NCBI RefSeq assembly: GCF_963678635.1
Contig: NW_026970931.1
Coordinates: 1-32,200, forward strand
DNA from: Symsagittifera roscoffensis
Taxonomy: Eukaryota; Xenacoelomorpha; Acoela; Convolutidae
Direction of reading: 5' to 3'
DNA: 32,200 nucleotides
The notes beneath the pieces are model-generated. The model searched no databases. It was not told the DNA's origin and saw nothing but the letters and a program-made list of their open reading frames with translations. The position numbers and the translations under genes are program-made. Shown here one piece after another: positions 11,212 through 20,822 of the stretch. How positions within the stretch are numbered: position 1 is the first letter of the stretch; each line of letters opens with the position of its first letter.

Positions 11212-11308
11212 AAGGTGGTTTTTGGCTTTTATTCTGGCAGTATTCCAGAGGACAAATGTACTCATAAACAACTTGACCTAAAATCACTTCGACATCAGCG
11301 TACCGAAA
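11079..11308 (-). repeat. 133-bp-offset tandem duplication in BEL pol
   Basis: The 97 bases 11079-11175 recur at 11212-11308 with only a few mismatches (both encode RYADVEVILGQ.VYEYICPLEY). The 133-base offset is not a multiple of three, so the duplication throws protease and RT out of frame. The spacer between the copies holds a short tandem (ACTGCCAGGAT twice). Confidence 0.88.
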
Positions 11309-13692
11309 TTCGACTGAATCAATTGGTTCCAAGTGAGAGTATTTCTCTTGCAAACAACGAACGTTAATTATATCTGAACCTATGTAAATGTTGTTTTTCA
11401 CATATGCACAAACGGTTAACAAAATATCTGGATCAAATTCAGAAGAAACGTTCAAATAAACTTGTTCTGAAGTAATATCTTCGGAACAATTGGCGCCATT
11501 GACAGTCAAATCAATTTTCCTACCTGTCAGATTGAGTCTGCGAGCGAGTTCAGGCGAAGTACAAGAGTGACTGCACGCTGTGTGACATAACACAAGTGCG
11601 GTGATTTCAGAGTCATTTGATGATAATATGAGATTTATAAGTGGCATCAGTCCTTTTAGATTCATAAGGGATGTCCCACAAGTATTGTTTTGCGTCGTGG
11701 GTCTAAATGGAGTTTGAACTGCGGGATTGGCTGCAGTTGTGTGCGGTGCATAACCAGATTGGTTATTTGTAGGGAAAACGCGTTCTGCGCCGTGCAGTAA
11801 CACATTATGAGTGCTCTTGCACTGTGGTTTAGGACAAGTTTTGGGCTTGGGACATTTCCTAAACATGTGATTTCCTTGAAAACAAGAAAAGCAAAGCTTT
11901 TTTTCAGCGCAAAATTTAGCACGCTGTGTTGGAGTTTTTTCTTTAAAAACGCTAGATTTAAAAATTGAATGCTTGCCTTTACAAACTAAACATGGACTAT
12001 ATTGAATATTGGCGTCAATCTTAGCTTGCGAGTTTGCGGCAAACATTTTAACATCATCTGACAAGTTTTGAGAGTCCACAGCACTTCGGAATTGTCCAAT
12101 CCATTCAAACCACTGAAGTGGACAGCCACCGTATTTCCTAAGGTTCCACGGTGGTAATGGATCCTTACGGTTGAAAGTTTGTATTTCCTTTAAATCTTCA
12201 AGGGTTACTGCATTAGGTGGTGGTTGAACTGAGGTTGAAGCGAAATTGTGTGGCTGAGGAACAAATGATGTCGGATAAGCTAAGGCACTATGTGGATAGC
12301 TGGGGACTTCAGACAACTGCTGTGTTGACACTTGCGCTTGGTTATTGTAAAACACTGTCCCTCCAACAGTGCACGGGTATTGTGAAAGTGGTGGTTGCAC
12401 TTTTGGTGTGACAGTTTGAACGGCATTTAACGCCTGGGGTACTGTAGAATCTGACGCGGTAAATGGCGCGGTGGTTGGAGGTGCCATTCTCCAGGTATTC
12501 ATATTGGGTATATAACGAACTGCATGTGGATGGTTGAAGGATGGTTGATTTGTTGAAACACGAGTTGAGCTTTTAATACTCGCTGGTGGAGCAGTAATAG
12601 GAATCAGGTTCACCGGCTGGGTTGCCGTATTGACTGTTGTATTAATTGGGACAGAAGCATGTAATGTGGGGACCATTGCCGCTGGCATACGTGGAATGAA
12701 AGGAAGCGGGGGCGAGGACGGGGGCGAGGGAGGTGGCGGCGGCGGTGGGAGAGGTTGAGAAGGAACCTTCAAATTATGAACGGTAGATGATACCACCGAT
12801 TGTAATGGTAGGCAAACGCTTGGGTTGCTACTGGATGGAAAAAGGTGGACGTTTATTAGATCAACCGTGCTTGGTGGTAGAGACGAAGAGACCAAATTGG
12901 CGATGCCCGGAGGTTGAGGTTCTTGTCGGGGAACAATGGTTATAGTTAATGCTAGTTCCGACGAATGTGTATCGAGTGTTTCATCTACCCAATCTTTTGT
13001 TCGGGTTTCAGCGACAACTTGTTGTGTTCTACTCGAAGGCAGAGCGGTTTTATTGATGTCGGTATCATTGTCCGAATCATCATCCATTAACTCTGTTTCA
13101 ACTATTTTGGCCTCATTGAGCTTTCGTTTGTTCTCCTCAACAAGTGTCTCAAGAGCCAATTCGTTTTCTTTTTCTTTTAGGCGGATACCTGTTTCATTTT
13201 GTCGCTCGATTTCAAGACGTCGCAATTTTGCTATTTCGAGTTCGCGTTTGCGCTGACTGGAAGTCATTGAAGAAGCTCTAGAGTGCAGGGAACTATATCG
13301 GGTTGACCGGCTGACAGTTGAAGCAGCTCGCGATGCTTGCGGGTCAGCATCACCAGTCTCTGGAAACAAAGTTTTCGCCATTTCCAAGTGCTTAATTGAC
13401 AATTCCAGCATTTCATCTCGAGCGCAAGTAATGCTGATCAACCAAGTGTCAAGATCAGCGAGAGCACTGCTAGGTTCTAGCGTTTTTGAGCAAGAATGCG
13501 AAGGTCGTCGTTTTTCCTTATTGCGTTTTCTATTGCTATTTGGCACTGCTGGATAGACCTTTCAACTTTGACTGTCCTTACCTTTGCTAAGAGTAAGTCT
13601 TTCAGATATGAATAGAGCCTATAAAATTCCTCCTCATATTTCCTACGTCCGTCAAAACACCTAGACAGCTTCTGAGCTTGCTTACCTGTCAT
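11162..13692 (-). pseudogene. gag: BEL gag and protease
   Basis: The start is taken as ATG 13692 (MTGKQAQKLSRCF), with a frame change near 13490 into the long frame 13546-11162. Order: a charged N-terminus with a coiled coil (SQRKRELEIAKLRRLEIERQ, about aa 95-150), a Pro-rich tract (seven consecutive Pro), a gag core start (PLQWFEWIGQFRSAVDSQNL), a zinc-knuckle region (LCFSCFQGNHMFRKCPK) and a protease. The gag core is cut short after about 25 residues and passes directly to CLVCKGKHSIF, so most of the DUF1759-type domain appears deleted. The protease site reads LCHTACSHSC, with His where the catalytic Asp should be. The last codons are disturbed by the tandem duplication. Confidence 0.85.
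11192..11243 (-). repeat. 20-bp inverted repeat at the duplication junction
   Basis: 11192-11211 and 11224-11243 are reverse complements over 20 bases with one mismatch and a 12-base loop. The hairpin lies exactly at the join of the two duplicated copies, which suggests a template switch during reverse transcription or repair. Confidence 0.85.
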
Positions 13693-13776
13693 GACTTAGC
13701 TTTAAATAAAGGAAAAGCGGGCGGTTGTGAACTATCAAAAAAAGGGGATTAAAAAGTCAAGTGTGATGTCACTCTT

Positions 13777-13806
13777 CACACCTGCTCAGAAAAACCGGAG
13801 TTGCAA
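13777..13806 (-). repeat. Leader direct repeat 1, splice-site-like
   Basis: A 30-base sequence repeated at 14618-14648 with a one-base length difference. On the minus strand it reads CCGGTTTTTCTGAGCAG then GTGTGAAG, a pyrimidine-rich acceptor with AG at the boundary followed by a donor-like GTGTGA. It lies between the 200-aa leader ORF and gag. Confidence 0.7.
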
Positions 13807-13947
13807 TAAAAATCGTCACACTTTACTTTACAAAGGGGGTGGCGAAGTTCATTTTTACGATTAAGAGCGAGCGGAAATAAAAAAAAAAGGAAAACAGTAA
13901 TTTAGAATTAAATTACAAATTGAAATACATTGACACTACAAAGAATA

Positions 13948-14550
13948 TCAAAGGTTCTTTGCTGCAGATTCGACAACTAGGCGGCGGTTGCATTCGGCAC
14001 GACGCTTTTTTTGAGAGGGTCGCTTTTTTTTGTTCTTTATTTTTCTTAAGTTTGCCGTATTACTTCGGACTATCGAGAAAGACTTTAGTTCAAGATCAGT
14101 TGCTTGTTGAATTTGGGAGTACTGACGGAGTAAGCGACGGTCTTTCTGCTTACGCTTAGAGATTAAGTCGCCAGTCACGCTCAAAACTAAAATGCCCGTT
14201 GAGCAAAGCAAATCGTAGATATTAGGAGTTTCGACTCGTTGACAATATACAATTGCAGCAATATTACTTTTGTAATAAAGCAGAAGGTTGCGCAGTTCGA
14301 ATTCCGTGAGTGCTGTATCGTTGCTACTATTGTGCTTGCTTATTGAATTGTTGATCAGGTCGTGCCAGATTATTACATCATTTCTATGGGCTAATTCGCC
14401 GTCTAAAAAAGTTTGGGCACGTTTTGATTGGTACTTGTGGTTGAGACTTAAACCACCAAGGGCATAACAGTATTGCGATATACGGTTTTGCTCGGCTATA
14501 CGTAGCGTTTTAAGAGCACGAGAGAGCGAGCTAGCGGCTAATATATACAT
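13948..14550 (-). CDS. Accessory 200-aa ORF in the BEL leader
   Basis: An uninterrupted 200-codon frame on the element's sense strand, upstream of gag. Start ATG at 14550 (MYILAASSLSRALKTLR). I do not recognise the family. The N-terminal two thirds look folded, with helical, mixed residues and a hydrophobic stretch IYDLLCSTGILVLSVTGDLI at about aa 110-130. The C-terminus is strongly basic (KIKNKKKRPSQKKRRAECNR, about aa 167-187), resembling a nuclear or nucleic-acid-binding signal. It is bounded by two 30-base direct repeats with splice-like AG-GT cores, so it may be removed from or retained in different mRNAs. It is open although gag-pol is broken in several places. It could be an accessory gene or a captured gene. 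Confidence 0.5.
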   Translation of the reverse strand: MYILAASSLSRALKTLRIAEQNRISQYCYALGGLSLNHKYQSKRAQTFLDGELAHRNDVIIWHDLINNSISKHNSSNDTALTEFELRNLLLYYKSNIAAIVYCQRVETPNIYDLLCSTGILVLSVTGDLISKRKQKDRRLLRQYSQIQQATDLELKSFSIVRSNTANLRKIKNKKKRPSQKKRRAECNRRLVVESAAKNL

Positions 14551-14617
14551 TTACGGCGGCATTCTGCACGATAAAAAAAATCTGGGGGGAATCAAGTCAA
14601 CCGGATTTTGAGAATCT

Positions 14618-14648
14618 CACACCTGCTCAGAAACAACCGGAGTTGCAA
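14618..14648 (-). repeat. Leader direct repeat 2, splice-site-like
   Basis: Partner of 13777-13806. On the minus strand it reads GGTTGTTTCTGAGCAG then GTGTGAGA. If this copy acts as donor and the other as acceptor, 14622 to 13782 (841 bases, including the 200-aa ORF) would be removed. Splicing is inferred, not shown. Confidence 0.7.
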
Positions 14649-15360
14649 AAACTCAAAGGGATTGACTTGATATAGTGCTAAGGGTCTGTACACTGCGTAA
14701 TTTTGCAGTGCTTACGTTTGCCTGGCTGTTTTTTTTGCAAAAGAAAATGACAAAAAATTTTTTTTTTTCGAAAATTTTTTTTTCTTATCGTCTACGTCAG
14801 TTTGGTACCGAAATTAGACGATTTGGGGTCGATTTCGGATATTTCAATATTTTGCGAAAAATTTCTCAAAAATTTTGACAAAATTTTTTTCTAACGGGTC
14901 GGAACGGTGGGTTCGGGTTTGAGTTATCGACTACTAACTATCAACTAGCAAATGAAACCAAAATGTTAACTTTTAGCTAAATTTTTTCGATTTTCGGTTT
15001 TTTTTTTTGGATTTCGGATTTTCTGGGTGGGGTATTCGGGTTAGACTATTGGCTAAAGCACTGCAAACATAATGAAATCAACATTTTAGCACACTGAATG
15101 GATTTGATGGGTCACAATAAAAAACTCTAAAGGATCGTAAAACAATTGTAGCTCTGGTTTATGAAGAAACTAAACTGAAAAGTTATGTCTTACAAGAGCT
15201 TTTTTTGTCAACTTCGGCCATCAAAAACTTTGGGGAGATTCCTGTCTCACTTGCAGACAGCTGTCTGCATACACCTTCGTGAAATTGCACAATCACCTTT
15301 CACTGAGGTACTTCTCACTCACAAAAAACTGAGTCGTCAAGGGTTTCGTCTGGTTTGTCG
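14649..15360 (-). other. BEL leader, no gene seen
   Basis: This is 5' untranslated leader between the primer-binding site and the accessory ORF. It is rich in long A or T runs (14750-14890, 14985-15015). ORFs in either direction are short and look accidental. No domain or RNA gene is recognised. Confidence 0.6.
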
Positions 15361-15378
15361 TCGATTGTCGGCGGACCA
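15361..15378 (-). promoter_or_regulatory. Candidate primer-binding site
   Basis: Directly after the 5' LTR on the minus strand the sequence starts TGGTCCGCCGACAATCGA. TGG complementary to a tRNA 3' CCA at this place is the expected primer site. I could not match it to a particular tRNA. Confidence 0.55.
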
Positions 15379-15882
15379 TGTTTTCATCTGTGTTCGGTCT
15401 GTGGTGGGTCGGTCGAGTATATCGTCGGTCTGTAGATTGGCTGTATGTATCTCGATTGAGAACACGATTGTTCAATATATATATATTTTTCCTTCAATAA
15501 TTATCGAAAATCATTAAGAGGAAACAACAGAATAATATCTATTTCGGAACAAAATTATCAAGTTTTAAACGAAATCGAAATCGAAAGCGACTTTATTGTC
15601 GATAATTTTGCCAATTAGTGGGGACTTTCACGCTTGCCAGAAGTTAGAAGTCAATTCTGGCCAAAGTCTGATTAAGTTCATGTCCAGAACATCATTTAAA
15701 AACAAGTTTGACTTAGGAACATTTTTTATCCGGTTCAAATTAAGTGTATTCCAAGTTTTTTAGTAGTAAAATACTTGGAATGATCGGGATTCGAACCGGC
15801 AACCTTTCGGTTTCAGGTCAAGTACGTTACCGCTAGACTAGCTGGTCTTGATATGCTTTCATTTTAGTTTCAATCTTGAACA
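15379..15882 (-). repeat. BEL 5' LTR
   Basis: Starts TGTTTTCATC and ends TCTTGAACA on the + strand, 504 bases, the same length as the other LTR. Differences from 7154-7657 are nearly all single-base substitutions, with a small change in the (AT)n tract near 15476-15488. It carries the same tRNA-like module at 15777-15847. Confidence 0.93.
15777..15847 (-). other. tRNA-like sequence with Pol III A and B boxes inside the 5' LTR
   Basis: The B box GGTTCGAATCC (15787-15797) is identical to that in the other LTR. The A box TAGTCTAGCGG (15830-15840) differs at one position and still fits the consensus. Base changes elsewhere in the module have left the two boxes working by consensus. The acceptor ends do not pair. 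Confidence 0.65.
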
Positions 15883-15887
15883 AAGAC
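15883..15887. repeat. Target site duplication, right copy (AAGAC)
   Basis: Exact match to 7149-7153, directly after the LTR terminal CA. Confidence 0.92.
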
Positions 15888-16130
15888 AATTATTTAAAAC
15901 AAAATAAACTTTTCTTCTTTTAGTAATATTTTTCACATTCCTCATTTCCCTAATTTTGACAAGATGCAAATGTATTAAAACAAATTAGAAATAAGTTTTG
16001 CCTTAGCAAAAATATTTCTAATCATTTTCAAAGAAAAATATTATAACCAACGTAAATTTTCTTCATAGTAAAAAAATATAAAGAATCTTTTAAAATTGCT
16101 AATCAACAACCCACACAACAGTCCCTACCG
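15888..16130 (+). other. Element A resumes after the BEL insertion, noncoding
   Basis: AT-rich sequence with no open frame. It joins to 7153 once the BEL element and one target duplication are removed. Nothing further is recognised. Confidence 0.6.
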
Positions 16131-17179
16131 ACTACAACATCCCAGGAACCTCCAACAACACCAACATCCAGTCAGACAAACCATCCTCAATCATCAAAAC
16201 GTATTTCATTTCAAGAAAATCCATATACATTTGAAGAAAGACATTCACTATTGCCAGAACCTTTAGAACCTGTAGTTCGCCACGCATCCCACAATACGAA
16301 TCAGTATATAAAACATACCCTATCCTTCAACAACATCTAACAAGTCAGTCAAGTCAAAAACAAAATACACCTACAATAAATAGACAAATAATACATCCAA
16401 GACGAAATAGAAAATTTACAACTCCTTCATTTTAACATACCCTCATCACTAACTCAGAATCCTCAGATCTTTCCAGTAGTACAATCCAAAGTACCCCCCC
16501 CCCACCATTACAATCTAGCTCACGATAAAACGTTCCAAATACACCATCGGTTTACTTAGGATCAACTCCCACATCCAAACAAATTCATGAAAACCCCTTT
16601 AACCCCTCAACTTCAACACGACATCTCCCACATTGGATGACACAAACTTTCACTTAAGGTGAACCAAGCTTGGTAAATGAGGCAATAGATATCTCATCAG
16701 AAACATCTTTGTCACTACCAGAAACCCTCTCACTTCATTCAACCCCTTCAATAAGTCAGATATCAACAACATCTTTTCCTCTAAATTTCCCTACAAGTTT
16801 AGACGATAGATATAAGGAATACTCAACCAATAATACAATCCTACGATTAGATTGGAATACATTCAGAGCACCTCCTCCACTATTTGGTCAACACCTCGAC
16901 AGTAACAGACTTAATAACTGGGCACTCAACAAATTACAATATAGACACGACATTCATAAAGATATACAGGAACACAATATACAAATCATTACACAAGACA
17001 ATTTAACACTTAAATTTGAAATAACAGTAAAATTAAACAAGGTAGTTTATGCCCCTCTCCCCTTAGCTCCACCAAATATAACAGCTCAATCATTACCTCC
17101 CCCATTTATCACAGCAGAAATTATCTATAAATACGATAGACAAACAAAAAAAGACTCTTGGATACATTACATTCTATAA
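16131..17179 (+). pseudogene. Element A ORF-A, Ser/Thr/Pro-rich protein of unknown function
   Basis: I do not recognise this protein. The first part (16131-16660) translates, with frameshifts, to Ser/Thr/Pro/Gln-rich text such as PTTTSQEPPTTPTSSQTNHP and is probably disordered. The last part is open (16670-17179, 169 aa): it starts with a Ser/Thr-rich segment and becomes folded-looking from about aa 55 (ILRLDWNTFRAPPPLFGQHL), with alternating hydrophobic and polar residues and a Pro-rich loop. It lies between pol and the envelope-like region. The layout (disordered N-terminus, compact C-terminus) resembles ORF-B downstream. A stretched gag-like or structural role is possible but unsupported. 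Confidence 0.45.
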
Positions 17180-17323
17180 TCCCTATTCAGGACTATCCTA
17201 CACGGGTTTTTTTTTCAATAAATATTTCTTTCCAAACCCTACCCCTTTTTAATTTTTCAGAAACAACAAACCATAAAAACCTTTCCCCTCGAACATGACC
17301 CCAATATTTATTAGTCACACACT
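17180..17323 (+). other. Spacer with candidate splice acceptor before the envelope-like region
   Basis: A pyrimidine-rich stretch ends CCCTTTTTAATTTTTCAG at 17260. An acceptor here would suit a subgenomic, spliced envelope message, as in env-bearing retroelements. Only the sequence pattern supports it. Confidence 0.35.
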
Positions 17324-19510
17324 ATGATTGTAAAGAAAATGAACAAAAAAATACTACATAAATACGCCATTAGTCAAGTAACTCAATGTGAATCTGAACC
17401 ACAAAAAACAACTTACGTAGTAGCGACAATTGATTCAAAAGCTAGAGCTACAACTTTAAAAGGATACAAGTTTACAGCAACATTCTCAGAGAAAAAAGTT
17501 CTCAAGTTTCAAATGGAAACAAAAATAGATTTGATCACGAATCTTTCTACCAAATTAATATAGAAAAATTTTCAGATCTTAGCCCTGAAGATTGTAAAAA
17601 TGAAATCAATCGATTAAAATTGACAACAGCTAAAGGCACAAATCTAAAATTAGTAAATTTTCAAGTTTTTTTCAGACTCTGCCATTAAGCGGAATTTGAA
17701 AGATACCAAGGTCATATAAAATTAGATGACATATACCCATTCCACGGCGCACATGGACGACTAACTTATGATCTCCATGATAAAAATTGGATACCACACA
17801 TTGGATTAAACAACCTTTCTAATTGCAAAGCTGACACAAAAAACAACGGAGATCAAGAAATTATGTTTTTTGATTGGATAATCTAACTAGAAAAAGTTCA
17901 ATTAACACGAGATTTAAAAGATGACACTGTTTTTAGTCGAGAAATCCGATTACTTTGTAAAAACGACCAAGGATATTGCGATCCAACAACAAGAATACCA
18001 GTAACAATTGTTTCGTTACCCGAAGAAATATGTACCACTTTTCAAGTTGCAAAAATACACGCAAGAACGACAAAATTTCATCAAAAATTTTTTAATGAAT
18101 CCATCCTTTATGATAAAGTAAACCCTGAAAAAAATAGACAAAAACAACCAAAGTTTCAAAAATATCAATAATATAGAAAACAAACTAACACTTTTTCTAA
18201 TCTACCCAGAAACAGAACTCGCTTGCAAACATAACAGTCCATTTTATAAAACACAATACTCAGAAATCCTTGTAGAATACGAAAAAAGTTTCGACATGAA
18301 CACAGAAAATCTAATAATTTTACCAGATCTAACACATCACGTTTCAAAAAACGACGAAAACTCATACATCTCAGTAAAATTTCTAACAAATGCAAGAAGA
18401 ACTGGTAGAAAACTTAGACCAGAAGACAAAAGCAGTATACGCTTACAAAAACTATCACTTATGAACAATACTTATTTTGGTGCACTTCACTATGAAATTC
18501 ACTAAGATATGAAATTAGATTATAAAATAAGTAGAATTTTTCAAGAATTGTCACTATCAGAACTAGAAACCCTTCTTCATTTATTTGAACTTGAAAGAAC
18601 ACAAATTCTACAATCACTTGTACTTGCAGTATAAAAAATATCTTATGCAGGATATTTATTGTCAGGAAAAAGATTAAATTTTATTAAGTACGAAGGAAAT
18701 ATATTATGGTATTAAACATGTACGAAATAAGTATCAACCTTATAAGTATTTGAAGATAAAAGATGTTACAAAAGAATCCACATATTCTACAAAACTAAAG
18801 TACATTTTGTTGACACGCTTTCTAGAAGAGCATATTTTGGAATACAGCCTTCCCATGTGGATCTGAAAATATCCAAAATGTTGTACAATTAAATCCCGAT
18901 GAAGATAAATATTATTTTCTCACACCATACCCAACACTTATGCCACCATTAAAGAAAATTTCACAAGAAAGTTTTAAAGCTGTTGCCAGAAATCCAAACA
19001 AAGAATTACAATCAGTAGGTATATACTCCAAATCAGATATACCACATCACATCCGCACACAACAATTTCAAGAACTCATTACAAAAATGGACACAATACA
19101 AAGACAATCTATCGACCTTAATTTACGAAAGCTCGCAGAAACTACAGGAGTTTCAGACATCTACACACAAAACTACAGTGGATACTTTAGAGATAGAAAA
19201 GATTACATTAATCTAAACGGTGAAAAATACCGTCCACAAGATATTTCCCCCCATCAATATTTTTAGTTTTGTAAACTTGAAAAAAGAGTTACTCGCCTTT
19301 CTAGGATGGCCCTACTACATCTTAGAAAGATTGACTACATTATAGGCAATGTTTAATTTTTCTAGATTTTTCATTTTCAGTTTTGAAAGGAATTTGCAAT
19401 ACATGCGCAATGCACACACAAGTAAGCAAACAAGCAACTGTAGCACGCATACTTTTTGCAGGATTTTTCGGAATTTTTCAACCTCAATTAACAAAATACA
19501 TTTAGACGCT
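17324..19510 (+). pseudogene. Element A envelope-glycoprotein-like region, decayed
   Basis: Pieces of one long protein are spread over several frames. They are Cys-containing at spaced positions (ECESEP, EDCKNE, LSNCKAD, RLLCKNDQGYCDP, EEICTTF). Later pieces show YEGNILWY, CYKRI, VHFVDTLSRRAYF and AFPCGSENI near 18700-18870, then the open stretch 18940-19266. Next comes ELLAFLGWPYYILERLTTL, a hydrophobic segment near 19330-19380, and KGICNTC followed by a short tail ending near 19503. Spaced cysteines, a C-terminal membrane segment and a Cys-rich juxtamembrane motif fit a viral-type membrane glycoprotein. The Cys/IP/FVD/PC spacing is reminiscent of glycoproteins of chuvirus type. That link is a guess. 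Many stops make it non-functional. Confidence 0.5.
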
Positions 19511-20822
19511 CAAATAAGTGAATAAAATAAAAAACTATCAACTACACCCAATACATATGATAATTCACAAGACACTTGAAACACAACACCTACTGCACCA
19601 CAATTACATACACTACAAAATAGCCATCCATTATCTTTAGTACGACGAAATTACAGAAATATATCTCTAACAGAGCACATCTCAACAAATCATAGATACC
19701 CACAAAGTCCAGTTACCCACATTGTAACACAACAGCCAACGAGAGGTATGAACAGATTATAGAAGAACCACACACCACTAATATCCACTCTCAGAACAAC
19801 CATCTTTTTAGCCCAGGATTAGCCGCCAGATTGGATCCCTCAACCGTTCCATTTCATACTTATCCAACCTCCAACGTCACTCCCAAGTCTTACCACTTTT
19901 TGATCTCCCTCCCTACCCCGAGCTATTATATACTAACAATTCACCAAGCATGGAGTCAGACAACACTTCATCGAACACAGTTTTCACACCATATCACACT
20001 TTAATAACTACCGATGAAATTTTTAAACCCCCGATGAATTTGCAGACTGCGAACCTAGCCCACCACTTTTTCCCAACCCCCTTTCAACCAATCGATACTC
20101 AAATCCCCTATGAACGTTCCTCAGCCCCTTCCTTCTACACTGATGCAACTCCAATCTACTCCCCAATGACCAGCAACCCACCTGACCACTCTAGCCCCGT
20201 CGATACTGAACTTGAAAACTAATTAGATAATTTCATAACACTTCAACAACAATTACCACACCCTAAGACACCAACCATCCATCAGCTCTCACAGACCATG
20301 ACATCCTCAGAATCCTCCAGCCCCTCATCCACTACTGGAGAAACCCGAGCCCACCGAGAATTTAAACGAAAACTCCCCAATACTCCATTCCCTTCTAACC
20401 CCCGACCAGATCAGACCTTCATGGATCATCCACTTCATACTAACACAAAGGAATTTCTCCAAGTATGCTTACCATTTTTCCCACAATACACTTATTATCA
20501 CTCAAACCCTCACAACGACCAATCAAATTATGTCAACGAAAATGCATTATTTCCTACACATTCATGGACCTCATTCTATCACTTCAGTAACCCATTATCA
20601 CTCCCACTATATAATAATCCAGATGATAACGAATTATGTCAAACGAGGCTTTATCATGCAACTACAGCACTTCACGAAAAACAGTTCACAATTATTGGAT
20701 TAAAACAAACACTAAACAGATTCACTGCACAAAAAGCTAATAGACTTTCAATTAACCATTATGATCACTACCCAATGAAGACATCTTTTCTAATCACGAT
20801 ACTAACACTAACCCCCAACTAA
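19511..20822 (+). pseudogene. Element A ORF-B, unrecognised Pro/Ser/Thr-rich protein
   Basis: No family recognised. From about 19560 the translation is Thr/His/Pro-rich in changing frames. It is open at 19950-20222 and 20298-20822. The first open part is low-complexity (APSFYTDATPIYSPMTSNPP). The second starts Ser-rich, then becomes compact from about aa 60 (FLQVCLPFFPQYTYYH, LFPTHSWTSFYHFSNPL, FTIIGLKQTLNRFTAQK). It lies after the envelope-like gene, where Ty3-like elements normally have only an LTR. The composition is strongly C-rich and G-poor. It probably joins the next segment as one protein of several hundred residues. Confidence 0.45.

Larger units (their letters stand above)
7154..15882 (-). 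mobile_element. Complete, inactivated BEL/Pao LTR retrotransposon (8,729 bp) nested in element A
   Basis: Two 504-bp direct repeats starting TGTT and ending AACA flank a minus-strand gag-protease-RT-RNase H-integrase block, with a 5-bp target duplication outside. Protein features (DUF1759-type gag text, an A17/RNase H region, an integrase followed by a DUF5641-type C-terminus) place it in BEL/Pao. By eye the LTRs differ at about two dozen positions, so the insertion is not recent. Inactivating changes include a gag frameshift, a 133-bp tandem duplication, a frameshift before RNase H, a homopolymer frameshift near 9205 and stops at 9067-9069 and 7798-7800. Its base composition is close to balanced, unlike the A-rich host element. 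Confidence 0.93.

Noticed and set aside
12217-13256. Plus-strand ORFs opposite BEL gag
   Set aside because: Shadows of the long gag frame, without independent features.
15361-15378. Assignment of the primer-binding site to a specific tRNA
   Set aside because: The distance between the TCGATT text and the CCA end does not fit a tRNA T-arm, so no tRNA identity can be claimed.
15185-15517. Plus-strand 110-aa ORF across the BEL leader and LTR
   Set aside because: Antisense to the element, crosses the LTR border, no motif; a chance frame.
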